A stretch of 8,523 nucleotides of DNA from an uncultured Collinsella sp. (GCA_958407555.1 CATYJC010000072.1:1-8523), one strand, 5' to 3'. Counted from the stretch's first letter, positions 1-5,548 are shown. Notes: generated from the letters alone by a model not told the origin. Numbers and translations are program-made.

Positions 1-2
1 AC

Positions 3-104
3 AAGGAGGGCCTGGACCTTCTCGTCGTGCCCTCCGCCGAGCTCTCCCGCGGCCGCGGCGGCCCGCGCTGCATGAGCATGCCCTTCTGGCGCGAGGACCT
101 CTAA
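3..104 (+). CDS. arcA: Arginine deiminase, C-terminal end only
   Basis: Only the last 33 codons and the stop are present; the gene begins outside the window. Arginine deiminase hydrolyses arginine to citrulline and ammonia in the cytoplasm, the first step of the ADI pathway. The visible end reads ...SRGRGGPRCMSMPFWREDL. The G-G-P-R-C-M-S-M-P block is the conserved C-terminal active-site segment of the family, and the cysteine encoded at 69-71 is the expected catalytic nucleophile that forms the covalent amidino intermediate. The next gene, 113 bases on and on the same strand, is ornithine carbamoyltransferase, the second enzyme of the pathway, which supports the call. The fragment is short, but this motif is distinctive. 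Confidence 0.9.
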   Translation, partial: KEGLDLLVVPSAELSRGRGGPRCMSMPFWREDL

Positions 105-116
105 GTCTTTCCGTTT

Positions 117-164
117 CCGGTGCGGTCCCCCTACAACCGCACCGGTTTCGCCCGTCAAACGGGC
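117..164 (+). other. Two tandem hairpins between arcA and arcB
   Basis: A perfect 10-bp stem (CCGGTGCGGT 117-126 with ACCGCACCGG 136-145, 9-base loop) is followed 4 bases later by a perfect 6-bp stem (GCCCGT 150-155 with ACGGGC 159-164, loop CAA). Neither has a real U-tract (only TTT after the first), so this looks more like an intercistronic processing, stabilising or attenuating element than a full terminator. It would let arcA and arcB be expressed at different levels from one transcript. Confidence 0.6.
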
Positions 165-170
165 AACACT

Positions 171-193
171 AATTACTTACTACTTACGTAATT
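171..193 (+). other. AT-rich inverted repeat upstream of arcB
   Basis: AATTAC (171-176) and GTAATT (188-193) form an inverted repeat in a very AT-rich patch within a GC-rich genome. The sequence between also carries a short direct repeat (CTTAC). It lies 25 bases before the arcB start. It may keep the ribosome-binding region unstructured or be an operator. It does not convincingly match an ArgR box, so no regulator is assigned. Confidence 0.3.
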
Positions 194-217
194 CATTATT
201 TCGAAAGGAAACGAACC

Positions 218-1213
218 ATGGGTGTTAACCTCTCCGGCCGTAGCTTCCTCAAGCTTCTCGACCTCACCACCGAGGAGATCGAGTACCTGCTCAAGCTCTC
301 TAAGAACTTCAAGGATATGAAGCGCGCTGGCGTTCCGCACCGCTATCTCGAGGGCAAGAACATCGTTCTGCTCTTCCAGAAGACCTCCACGCGCACCCGC
401 TGCGCCTTCGAGGTCGGCGGCATGGATCTGGGCATGGGCGTCACCTACCTCGATCCGGGTTCGTCGCAGATGGGCAAGAAGGAGTCCATCGAGGACACCG
501 CCCGCGTTCTCGGCCGCATGTATGACGGCATCGAGTTCCGCGGCTTTGCTCAGGACGACGTCGAGGAGCTCGCTGCTAAGTCCGGCGTGCCCGTGTGGAA
601 CGGCCTGACCACTGAGTGGCACCCCACCCAGATGCTCGCCGACATCCTGACCGTCCAGGAGAACTTCAACTACGACATCAAGGGCAAGACCCTCGTCTTC
701 ATGGGCGACTGCAAGAACAATGTTGCTCGCTCCCTCATGGTCGTCTGCTCCAAGCTCGGCATGAACTTCGTGGCGTGCGGCCCCGAGGAGTGCATGCCCG
801 CTGACGACGTCATCGAGGCCTGCAAGCCCATCGCCGAGGCTAACGACTGCACCATCAAGCTGACCACCGACGTCAAGGACGGCGTCACCGGTGCCGACGT
901 TATCTACACCGACGTGTGGGTCTCCATGGGCGAGCCTGACGAGGTCTGGGCCGAGCGCATCGCCCAGCTCACCCCGTATCGTGTCACCTCCGAGGTCATG
1001 GCTATGGCCAACCCGGGTGCCATCTTCCTGCACTGCCTGCCCAGCTTCCACGACACCAACACCACCATTGGCGCCGAGAAGTGCGAGCAGTTCGGCATCA
1101 CCGAGCAGGAGGTCACCGACGAGGTCTTCGAGAGCCCCGCTTCCAAGGTCTTCGACGAGGCCGAGAACCGCATGCACACCATTAAGGCTGTCATGTACGC
1201 CACGCTCAAGTAA
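218..1213 (+). CDS. arcB: Ornithine carbamoyltransferase, catabolic
   Basis: This 331-residue enzyme interconverts citrulline plus phosphate with ornithine plus carbamoyl phosphate. Beside arcA it is expected to run in the catabolic direction, feeding carbamoyl phosphate to carbamate kinase. The carbamoyl-phosphate site S-T-R-T-R is at residues 57-61, H-P-T-Q at 135-138, the second-domain nucleotide-like fold begins around F-M-G-D (161-164), D-V-W-V-S-M-G-E at 232-239, and the ornithine-loop motif H-C-L-P at 272-275. These are the hallmarks of the OTC family in the correct order, and the length is normal. The start is well supported: AAAGGA (204-209) lies 8 bases upstream of the ATG. The anabolic paralogue ArgF has the same motifs, so the catabolic role rests on gene context: arcA precedes it and an ArcD-type carrier follows. 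Confidence 0.95.
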   Translation: MGVNLSGRSFLKLLDLTTEEIEYLLKLSKNFKDMKRAGVPHRYLEGKNIVLLFQKTSTRTRCAFEVGGMDLGMGVTYLDPGSSQMGKKESIEDTARVLGRMYDGIEFRGFAQDDVEELAAKSGVPVWNGLTTEWHPTQMLADILTVQENFNYDIKGKTLVFMGDCKNNVARSLMVVCSKLGMNFVACGPEECMPADDVIEACKPIAEANDCTIKLTTDVKDGVTGADVIYTDVWVSMGEPDEVWAERIAQLTPYRVTSEVMAMANPGAIFLHCLPSFHDTNTTIGAEKCEQFGITEQEVTDEVFESPASKVFDEAENRMHTIKAVMYATLK

Positions 1214-1228
1214 GAGCATCTAGCATCT

Positions 1229-1266
1229 CGCTCGGGGTGTATTACTGCACACCCCGAGCGGTTTTA
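1229..1266 (+). terminator. Rho-independent terminator after arcB
   Basis: A perfect 12-bp stem (CGCTCGGGGTGT 1229-1240 with ACACCCCGAGCG 1249-1260, 8-base loop) is followed by GTTTTA. It begins 15 bases after the arcB stop. It lies between two genes of the same pathway, so either read-through is partial or arcD has its own promoter. Confidence 0.85.
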
Positions 1267-1276
1267 TCTGGTAAAA

Positions 1277-1327
1277 ATCTCGCATCAAGCGGCAGGCACG
1301 GCACGGAAGAGCCGCTTCGGGCGAGAT
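1277..1327 (+). promoter_or_regulatory. Two-tier leader hairpin upstream of arcD
   Basis: The outer stem ATCTCGC (1277-1283) pairs perfectly with GCGAGAT (1321-1327). After a symmetric 3x3 internal loop, the inner stem AAGCGGC (1287-1293) pairs perfectly with GCCGCTT (1311-1317). The 17-base apical loop (1294-1310) contains the direct repeat GGCACGGCACGG. The hairpin ends 16 bases before the arcD Shine-Dalgarno and lies after the arcB terminator. A cis-acting RNA element or mRNA stabiliser is inferred; I do not recognise a named riboswitch class. Confidence 0.5.
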
Positions 1328-1360
1328 CAGTAAATGATTTATGAAGGGGGGATGAGAACT

Positions 1361-2839
1361 ATGACTGAGACCGCTAAGAAAAAGCGCGGTATGCCTTCAT
1401 CGTTCACCATTCTTCTTGCTCTGCTGGCAATTGTTGCAGTGATTACCGTTATCGTCTCCGGCACGTCCGGCGGCGCGGTTACTGCCGCCCGTCTGAGCGA
1501 TTTCTGCACCGCCCCGATCAAGGGCTTCGCTGACGCTCTGCCCGTCTGTCTCTTCGTTATGATCCTCGGCGGCTTCCTCGGCATGATGACCGAGACCGGC
1601 GCCCTGGACAACGGCATCGCCGTTCTGGTGCAGAAGCTTAAGGGCAACGAGATCATGCTCATTCCCGTGCTGATGCTCATCTTCTCCCTCGGTGGTACCA
1701 CCTATGGTATGTGCGAGGAGACCGTTCCCTTCTACGCCCTGCTCGCCGCTACCATGATGGCCGCTGGCTTCGACCCTATGGTCGGTGCTGCCACCGTCCT
1801 GCTCGGCGCTGGCTGCGGCTGCCTCGGCTCCACGGTTAACCCGTTCGCCGTCGGCGCTGCCGTCGACGCTCTGACCGGCGTTGGCATTGAGGTCAACCAG
1901 TCCATCATCATCGGCCTCGGTGCCGTCCTGTGGATTGTTACCACTGCCATGTCCATCTTCTTCGTCATGAGCTATGCCAAGAAGGTCAAGGCTGACAAGG
2001 GTTCCACCATCCTGTCGATGCAGGAGCTCAAGGACGCCGAAGAGGCTCACGGCAAGGCTGCTTCCGAGGTTCACAAGGAGGTCAAGCTCACCGGTCGTCA
2101 GAAGGGTGTTCTGATTGCCTTCGCCTTCACCTTCGTCGTCATGATCGTCGGCTTCATCCCGCTGGCCGACCTCAACGAGGGCGTCGCCAACTTCTTCGAC
2201 GCTGGCGCTGTCTACGACGCCGACGGTAACGCCGTCGTCCAGGGCTGGTCTGCCCTGATCACCGGCCTGCCCATTGGCCAGTGGTACTTCGACGAGGCTT
2301 CCACCTGGTTCTTCCTCATGGCCGTCCTGATCGGTATCATCGGTGGCCTTTCCGAGAAGCAGATCGTTAACACCTTCATCACCGGCGCTGCCGACATGAT
2401 GTCTGTTGTTCTCGTCATCGCCCTCGCCCGTGGTATCTCCGTCCTCATGGCTAACACCGGCCTCGACGTCTACGTCCTCGATGCTGCCGCCAATGCTTTG
2501 GCTGGCCTGTCCGGCGTGATCTTCGCTCCCATGAGCTTCCTGGTCTACTTCGGCCTGTCCTTCCTGATCCCCTCGACCTCCGGTATGGCTACCGTCTCCA
2601 TGCCTATCATGGGACCGCTGGCTGTTAAGCTCGGCTTCTCGCCCGAGGTCATGGTCATGATCTTCTCCGCCGCCATCGGTGTCGTGAACCTGTTCACCCC
2701 GACCTCCGGCGCCATCATGGGCGGTCTCGCCCTGGCCAAGATCGAGTGGACGACCTGGCTTAAGTTTGCCCTTAAGCTCATCGTCGCGCTCTCTGTCGTC
2801 TGCGCCATCATCCTGACCGTCGCCTGCGTGTTGCTCTAA
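1361..2839 (+). CDS. arcD: YfcC-family carrier, probable arginine/ornithine antiporter
   Basis: This is a polytopic inner-membrane protein of 492 residues from the proposed start. Landmarks of the YfcC/DcuC-like anaerobic carrier family are visible: a first hydrophobic segment near residues 13-33, F-S-L-G-G-T-T-Y-G-M-C-E-E-T at 108-121, G-S-T-V-N-P-F-A at 156-163, a charged central loop around 204-249, I-P-S-T-S-G-M-A-T at 403-411, and F-T-P-T-S-G at 445-450. The start at 1361 is preferred because AAGGGGGG (1344-1351) is 9 bases upstream. The longer frame from 1334 (MIYEGGMRT) has no clear ribosome-binding site and contains the Shine-Dalgarno inside it. YfcC-type proteins serve as ArcD in streptococcal ADI operons. 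Adjacency to arcA and arcB therefore makes arginine/ornithine exchange the best guess, but the family also includes carriers of unknown substrate. Confidence 0.85.
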   Translation: MTETAKKKRGMPSSFTILLALLAIVAVITVIVSGTSGGAVTAARLSDFCTAPIKGFADALPVCLFVMILGGFLGMMTETGALDNGIAVLVQKLKGNEIMLIPVLMLIFSLGGTTYGMCEETVPFYALLAATMMAAGFDPMVGAATVLLGAGCGCLGSTVNPFAVGAAVDALTGVGIEVNQSIIIGLGAVLWIVTTAMSIFFVMSYAKKVKADKGSTILSMQELKDAEEAHGKAASEVHKEVKLTGRQKGVLIAFAFTFVVMIVGFIPLADLNEGVANFFDAGAVYDADGNAVVQGWSALITGLPIGQWYFDEASTWFFLMAVLIGIIGGLSEKQIVNTFITGAADMMSVVLVIALARGISVLMANTGLDVYVLDAAANALAGLSGVIFAPMSFLVYFGLSFLIPSTSGMATVSMPIMGPLAVKLGFSPEVMVMIFSAAIGVVNLFTPTSGAIMGGLALAKIEWTTWLKFALKLIVALSVVCAIILTVACVLL

Positions 2840-2937
2840 GTACCCAATGGGTACCCCACGGAAACCTTGACGATCCTGTAAAGGATCACCTGGTCATCGT
2901 CTGTCCGGTGGGGTCAACCCACCGGTAGACTCCTACC
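2840..2937 (+). other. Dense set of alternative RNA stems after arcD
   Basis: Between the arcD stop and its terminator lie several perfect stems. They are GTACCC/GGGTAC (2840-2845/2849-2854), CCCCAC/GTGGGG (2854-2859/2908-2913), GACGAT/ATCGTC (2869-2874/2896-2901), GATCC/GGATC (2872-2876/2883-2887), CCGGTGGG/CCCACCGG (2905-2912/2918-2925, flanked by GTCT/AGAC at 2899-2902/2927-2930) and GGTAG/CTACC (2924-2928/2933-2937). Several share bases and so exclude each other. This may be a structured 3' UTR or a small RNA ending at the terminator. No known RNA family is recognised. Confidence 0.4.
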
Positions 2938-2941
2938 TTTA

Positions 2942-2980
2942 GCCCCCTCCCGTTCCGTGCGCGGGAGGGGGCGCTCTTTT
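2942..2980 (+). terminator. Strong terminator of the arc cluster
   Basis: A perfect 11-bp stem (GCCCCCTCCCG 2942-2952 with CGGGAGGGGGC 2962-2972, 9-base loop) is followed by GCTCTTTT. It is about 100 bases after the arcD stop and is the natural end of the arc transcript. Confidence 0.9.
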
Positions 2981-3008
2981 GTTCCGGCGTTTTACCAAAC
3001 GCCGGAAC
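2981..3008. repeat. Perfect 12-bp palindrome beside the terminator
   Basis: GTTCCGGCGTTT (2981-2992) and AAACGCCGGAAC (2997-3008) are exact reverse complements around a 4-base loop TACC. It abuts the T-tract of the arc terminator and has no T-tract of its own on either strand, so it does not look like a second ordinary terminator. It could be an operator, a transcript-stabilising hairpin or a repetitive palindrome. Confidence 0.55.
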
Positions 3009-3020
3009 CACTCGACGCTG

Positions 3021-3120
3021 CAAGCCCGCCAGAGCGGCAATCTGACGTTCAATCGTCGGGCGTGGCCAAAAGGCCTATGCCCTCCTCTTTCACGTCACCT
3101 TGCTCGCTCTGGCGGGCTTT
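3021..3120. mobile_element. MITE-like element, 100 bp, with terminal inverted repeats
   Basis: AAGCCCGCCAGAGCG (3022-3036) and CGCTCTGGCGGGCTT (3105-3119) are exact reverse complements. Pairing continues inward through GCAA/TTGC (3037-3040/3100-3103) and TGACGT/ACGTCA (3043-3048/3092-3097). An inner hairpin has GGGC/GCCC (3058-3061/3079-3082) and GGCC-AAAA-GGCC (3064-3075). The pentamer CGCTG directly flanks both ends (3016-3020 and 3121-3125), like a target-site duplication. It encodes nothing convincing. A small non-autonomous mobile repeat is inferred. The alternative is a structured RNA, and the 5-bp flank could be chance. Confidence 0.45.
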
Positions 3121-3125
3121 CGCTG

Positions 3126-3302
3126 ACTTATGCTCCACCTGCGATGTTGCCGATGTTGGTGCGGAGTGACTTGGTCCCTGCACCAACTTGGCTTGGTGGG
3201 GCAGTGCGTTTGGGGTAGCTAACTTGGGTCCCCGGTGGTCGCGGTGGGCATGTTTGGTTGGTGCCTGTTGATGACCTGGGCATCGGGAAGGGTCTGCTCC
3301 GT
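3126..3302. other. Non-coding G/T-rich stretch upstream of UPF0371 gene
   Basis: No convincing gene is seen here. The + strand is rich in G and T, and TTGGTG recurs (3156-3161, 3193-3198, 3258-3263). GTTGGTGC (3155-3162) can pair with GCACCAAC (3180-3187), and CACCAA (3181-3186) can pair alternatively with TTGGTG (3193-3198). Open frames crossing it on either strand have no ribosome-binding site and low-complexity composition. If the -10 box at 3303 is used, this stretch is not transcribed with the downstream gene. Confidence 0.35.
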
Positions 3303-3308
3303 TATAAT
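3303..3308 (+). promoter_or_regulatory. Promoter -10 box for the UPF0371 gene
   Basis: A perfect TATAAT lies 40 bases before the chosen start codon at 3348. No good -35 hexamer is seen at 16-18 bp, and no TGn extension is present, so an activator or a weak -35 is possible. Transcription would start near 3315. Confidence 0.5.
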
Positions 3309-3347
3309 CGCCTAGGACATTAAATGGAAACGGGACGGGAGCCATAC

Positions 3348-4829
3348 ATGCGCCAGGGTTTCGACAACGCGAAGTATATCGAGCTGCAGGCCGCTCATAT
3401 TAAGGAGCGCATCTCGCAATTTGGCGGCAAGCTCTATTTGGAGTTTGGCGGCAAGCTGTTTGACGACTATCATGCGAGCCGTGTGCTGCCGGGTTTTGAA
3501 CCGGACAGCAAGTTCCGCATGCTCAAGAGCATTGCCGATGATGTTGAGGTCATCATCGCGATCAACGCGAACCACATCGAGAAGAATAAGGCCCGTGGCG
3601 ACCTGGGCATTACCTATGACGAGGACGTCTTGCGCCTGGTCGACCTGTTCCGCGGCAACGGTTTTGCTGTCGCGGCCGTGGTTATCACGCAGTATGCCGG
3701 TCAGCCCGCTGCCGACGTCTTCCGTAATCGCCTAAACGCGCTCGGCATTCCCGCCAAGCTGCACTATCCCATTGAGGGCTATCCGCACGACGTCGATCTG
3801 ATCGTTTCTGACGAAGGCTACGGCAAGAACGAGTTCGTCGAGACCACGCGTCCGCTCGTTGTCGTGACGGCGCCCGGCCCTGGCTCGGGCAAGCTCGCCA
3901 CCTGCCTCTCACAGCTGTATCACGAGCATAAGCACGGCACCGCCGCCGGTTATGCCAAGTTTGAGACCTTCCCGGTCTGGAATCTTCCCCTGACGCATCC
4001 GGTCAATATTGCCTACGAGGCCGCCACGGCGGACCTCGACGATGCCAACATCATCGATTCCTTTCACCTTGAGGCCTACAACAAGACCACGGTCAACTAC
4101 AACCGCGACGTCGAGGCCTTCCCGGTGGTCCGTGCCCTGATGGAAAAGATCCTAGGCAAGAGCCCCTACCAGAGTCCCACGGACATGGGCGTCAATATGG
4201 TCGGCTTTGCCATCACCGATGACGATGCCTGCCGCGACGCTTCCAAGATGGAGATCGTCCGCCGCTACTTTACCGCGGTCGAAAATGTGCGCCGTACCGG
4301 CGTGGGCGATGAGCAAGTCGACCGTCTTAAGATTATTATGAAGAAGGCCGGCATCGATAAGAACTACTCACCGGCGCGCTCGGCGGCCTTAACCAGGGAG
4401 CAACTGACGGGAGGTCCTGTGGGCGCCATGGTCATGCCGGACGGTTCCGTGGTGACCGGTAAGACCTCCACGCGCCTGGGCGCCGCAAGTTCGCTCATTA
4501 TGAACGCTCTCAAGCATGTTTCGGGCGTCGACCTTGAGCTTGAAGTCATCAGCGACGAGGCGATCGAGCCCATCAGCAAGCTCAAGACGCATTTCCTGGG
4601 CAGCAAAAACCCGCGCCTTCACACCGACGAGACGCTTATGGCGCTGTCGATCACCTCGGCTACGAGCGAGACGGCCGCTCGTGTCCTTTCGGGCCTGGAG
4701 CAGCTGCGCGGTTGCGATGCCTTCTTTAGCGTGATTATCTCGCCGACGGACGAGACGGTGTTGCGTAAACTGGGCATCAACGTGTGCTGCGAGCCCAAGT
4801 TTGAGCGTCGTGGTTTCTTCCATCGCTAA
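3348..4829 (+). CDS. UPF0371 / DUF1846 family protein, function unknown
   Basis: This 493-residue protein matches the DUF1846 family as I remember it: an N-terminal G-F-D-N near residue 4, the signature Q-F-G-G-K-L-Y-L-E-F-G-G-K-L-F-D-D-Y-H-A starting at 24, then S-R-V-L-P-G-F. A glycine-rich phosphate-loop-like A-P-G-P-G-S-G-K is at 175-182; it does not fit the strict Walker A pattern because leucine follows the lysine. L-T-H-P-V-N is at 215-220. The length is normal for the family, and no signal peptide or membrane segment is seen, so it is probably cytoplasmic. The start at 3348 is preferred over the in-frame ATG at 3324. GGGAG (3337-3341) sits 6 bases upstream, family members begin close to this methionine, and the only Shine-Dalgarno for 3324 would overlap the likely transcription start. 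Its biochemical role is unknown. It appears monocistronic. Confidence 0.9.
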   Translation: MRQGFDNAKYIELQAAHIKERISQFGGKLYLEFGGKLFDDYHASRVLPGFEPDSKFRMLKSIADDVEVIIAINANHIEKNKARGDLGITYDEDVLRLVDLFRGNGFAVAAVVITQYAGQPAADVFRNRLNALGIPAKLHYPIEGYPHDVDLIVSDEGYGKNEFVETTRPLVVVTAPGPGSGKLATCLSQLYHEHKHGTAAGYAKFETFPVWNLPLTHPVNIAYEAATADLDDANIIDSFHLEAYNKTTVNYNRDVEAFPVVRALMEKILGKSPYQSPTDMGVNMVGFAITDDDACRDASKMEIVRRYFTAVENVRRTGVGDEQVDRLKIIMKKAGIDKNYSPARSAALTREQLTGGPVGAMVMPDGSVVTGKTSTRLGAASSLIMNALKHVSGVDLELEVISDEAIEPISKLKTHFLGSKNPRLHTDETLMALSITSATSETAARVLSGLEQLRGCDAFFSVIISPTDETVLRKLGINVCCEPKFERRGFFHR

Positions 4830-4863
4830 GTTTGAAGTACCGCGGTAATTGCATCGCATTTTG

Positions 4864-4896
4864 GCCGTATCGGGTTAGCGCCCGGTACGGCTTTTT
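4864..4896 (+). terminator. Terminator after the UPF0371 gene
   Basis: An 11-bp stem with one G-U pair (GCCGTATCGGG 4864-4874, CCCGGTACGGC 4881-4891, 6-base loop) is followed directly by TTTTT. It starts 34 bases past the stop codon. Confidence 0.9.
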
Positions 4897-4960
4897 GATC
4901 AATAAAGCGTCTATTTCGGCGAAAAATAGCCGTTTACCTGCCTAAAAACAATTTGGGCGG

Positions 4961-4968
4961 TATACAAT
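4961..4968 (+). promoter_or_regulatory. Possible promoter -10 region for the small regulator
   Basis: TATACAAT holds two overlapping -10-like hexamers (TATACA, TACAAT) in an AT-rich patch after the UPF0371 terminator. No convincing -35 is found. If used, it gives a leader of roughly 110 bases before the ATG at 5086. That leader includes small stems GCGG/CCGC (4991-4994/4999-5002) and GATGG/CCATC (5005-5009/5020-5024). Confidence 0.3.
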
Positions 4969-5085
4969 AATCGTAACTGTTTCATCCTTAGCGGGATGCC
5001 GCATGATGGATATTACCTGCCATCGTGAGGTGTGTCGGTCGTGCACGGCGCGCTGGATGCTCGTGCTCGGTTAGAGGAGGCTGCC

Positions 5086-5421
5086 ATGGCGGGCAAGGGT
5101 CGTGCGAGTGTCAACGATATGAAGCGTGTCGAAGTGCTGGTGTTGATGGAGATTGCCCAGCAATCCGAAAGTGGCGGGACATATGGCTTCTCGCGCAAAA
5201 CGCTTGCGGAGCACGTTGGAGTGTCTCCGTATCGAGCCCGCGCCGCAATTGAGCGCTTGGATTCTGACGGTTTGATCGAGGTCGTTTCGCGTTATAGCGA
5301 GGATGGCGGCCAGCTTGCAAATGGTATTTGCCTTACCGAGCGTGGCGGGTGGTATCTGAAAGGCATCCGCGCGGGTATGCTCGTTCGGGATATGCTCAGG
5401 GACGAGCTTGCCGATCGGTAA
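5086..5421 (+). CDS. Small winged-helix DNA-binding regulator
   Basis: This is a 111-residue soluble protein. A helix-turn-helix is visible at about residues 36-64 (S-R-K-T-L-A-E-H-V-G-V-S-P-Y-R-A-R-A-A-I-E-R-L-D-S-D-G-L-I), with the recognition helix near 47-59. A beta-wing ends in I-C-L-T-E-R-G (81-87), as in MarR/GntR-like winged helices, and a short C-terminal helix follows. There is no effector-binding domain. The ATG at 5086 is chosen because AGAGGAGG (5073-5080) lies 5 bases upstream. The frame is open back to GTG codons at 5032 and 5041 with poorer spacing. It has its own terminator and lies just before pyrG, so it may act on a neighbour or on itself, but its target and family are not identified. 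Confidence 0.8.
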   Translation: MAGKGRASVNDMKRVEVLVLMEIAQQSESGGTYGFSRKTLAEHVGVSPYRARAAIERLDSDGLIEVVSRYSEDGGQLANGICLTERGGWYLKGIRAGMLVRDMLRDELADR

Positions 5422-5445
5422 CGTTCTGCCGCCTAAGATGTTGTT

Positions 5446-5477
5446 ACGCCGCTCGGGTCCCGGGCGGCGTTTTGTTT
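5446..5477 (+). terminator. Terminator after the small regulator
   Basis: ACGCCGCTCGGG (5446-5457) pairs with CCCGGGCGGCGT (5459-5470), with one G-U pair and the innermost bases forming the loop. TTTGTTT follows. It begins 24 bases after the stop and separates this gene from pyrG. Confidence 0.9.
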
Positions 5478-5537
5478 CGAGATGGAGAAATGCAAGCACT
5501 TTGGTGAAAAATGGCGAACTGCTTCTTTCTCGAGTAT

Positions 5538-5543
5538 TACAAT
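5538..5543 (+). promoter_or_regulatory. Possible pyrG promoter -10 box
   Basis: TACAAT lies 55 bases upstream of the pyrG start and downstream of the preceding terminator, so a pyrG promoter is expected hereabouts. No good -35 is visible at the normal spacing. Transcription would begin near 5549-5550, right at the left arm of the leader hairpin. Confidence 0.35.
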
Positions 5544-5548
5544 GAAGA

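Noticed and set aside
173..1219. 348-residue open frame on the minus strand over arcB
   Set aside because: It is an antisense shadow produced by the GC-rich codon usage of arcB. Its product is a low-complexity run of L, G, V, A, E, D and H with no family motif.
1397..2074. 225-residue minus-strand frame over arcD
   Set aside because: Antisense to the conserved membrane segments of arcD, with a hydrophilic G/E/D/H-rich product typical of antisense frames over hydrophobic genes.
3043..3059. tRNA T-arm lookalike (TTCAATC loop)
   Set aside because: The 5-bp stem needed on either side does not pair, no D-arm, anticodon arm or acceptor stem is found, and the segment is part of the larger inverted-repeat hairpin.
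3126..3302. T-box or other known riboswitch upstream of the UPF0371 gene
   Set aside because: The conserved T-box antiterminator sequence is absent, and the likely transcription start near 3315 would leave this region out of the mRNA.
3049..3345. 98-residue minus-strand frame in the gap before the UPF0371 gene
   Set aside because: It runs through the inverted-repeat element and the promoter, its start lies inside the UPF0371 region, and the product has no recognisable domain. Repeat-derived open frame is more likely.
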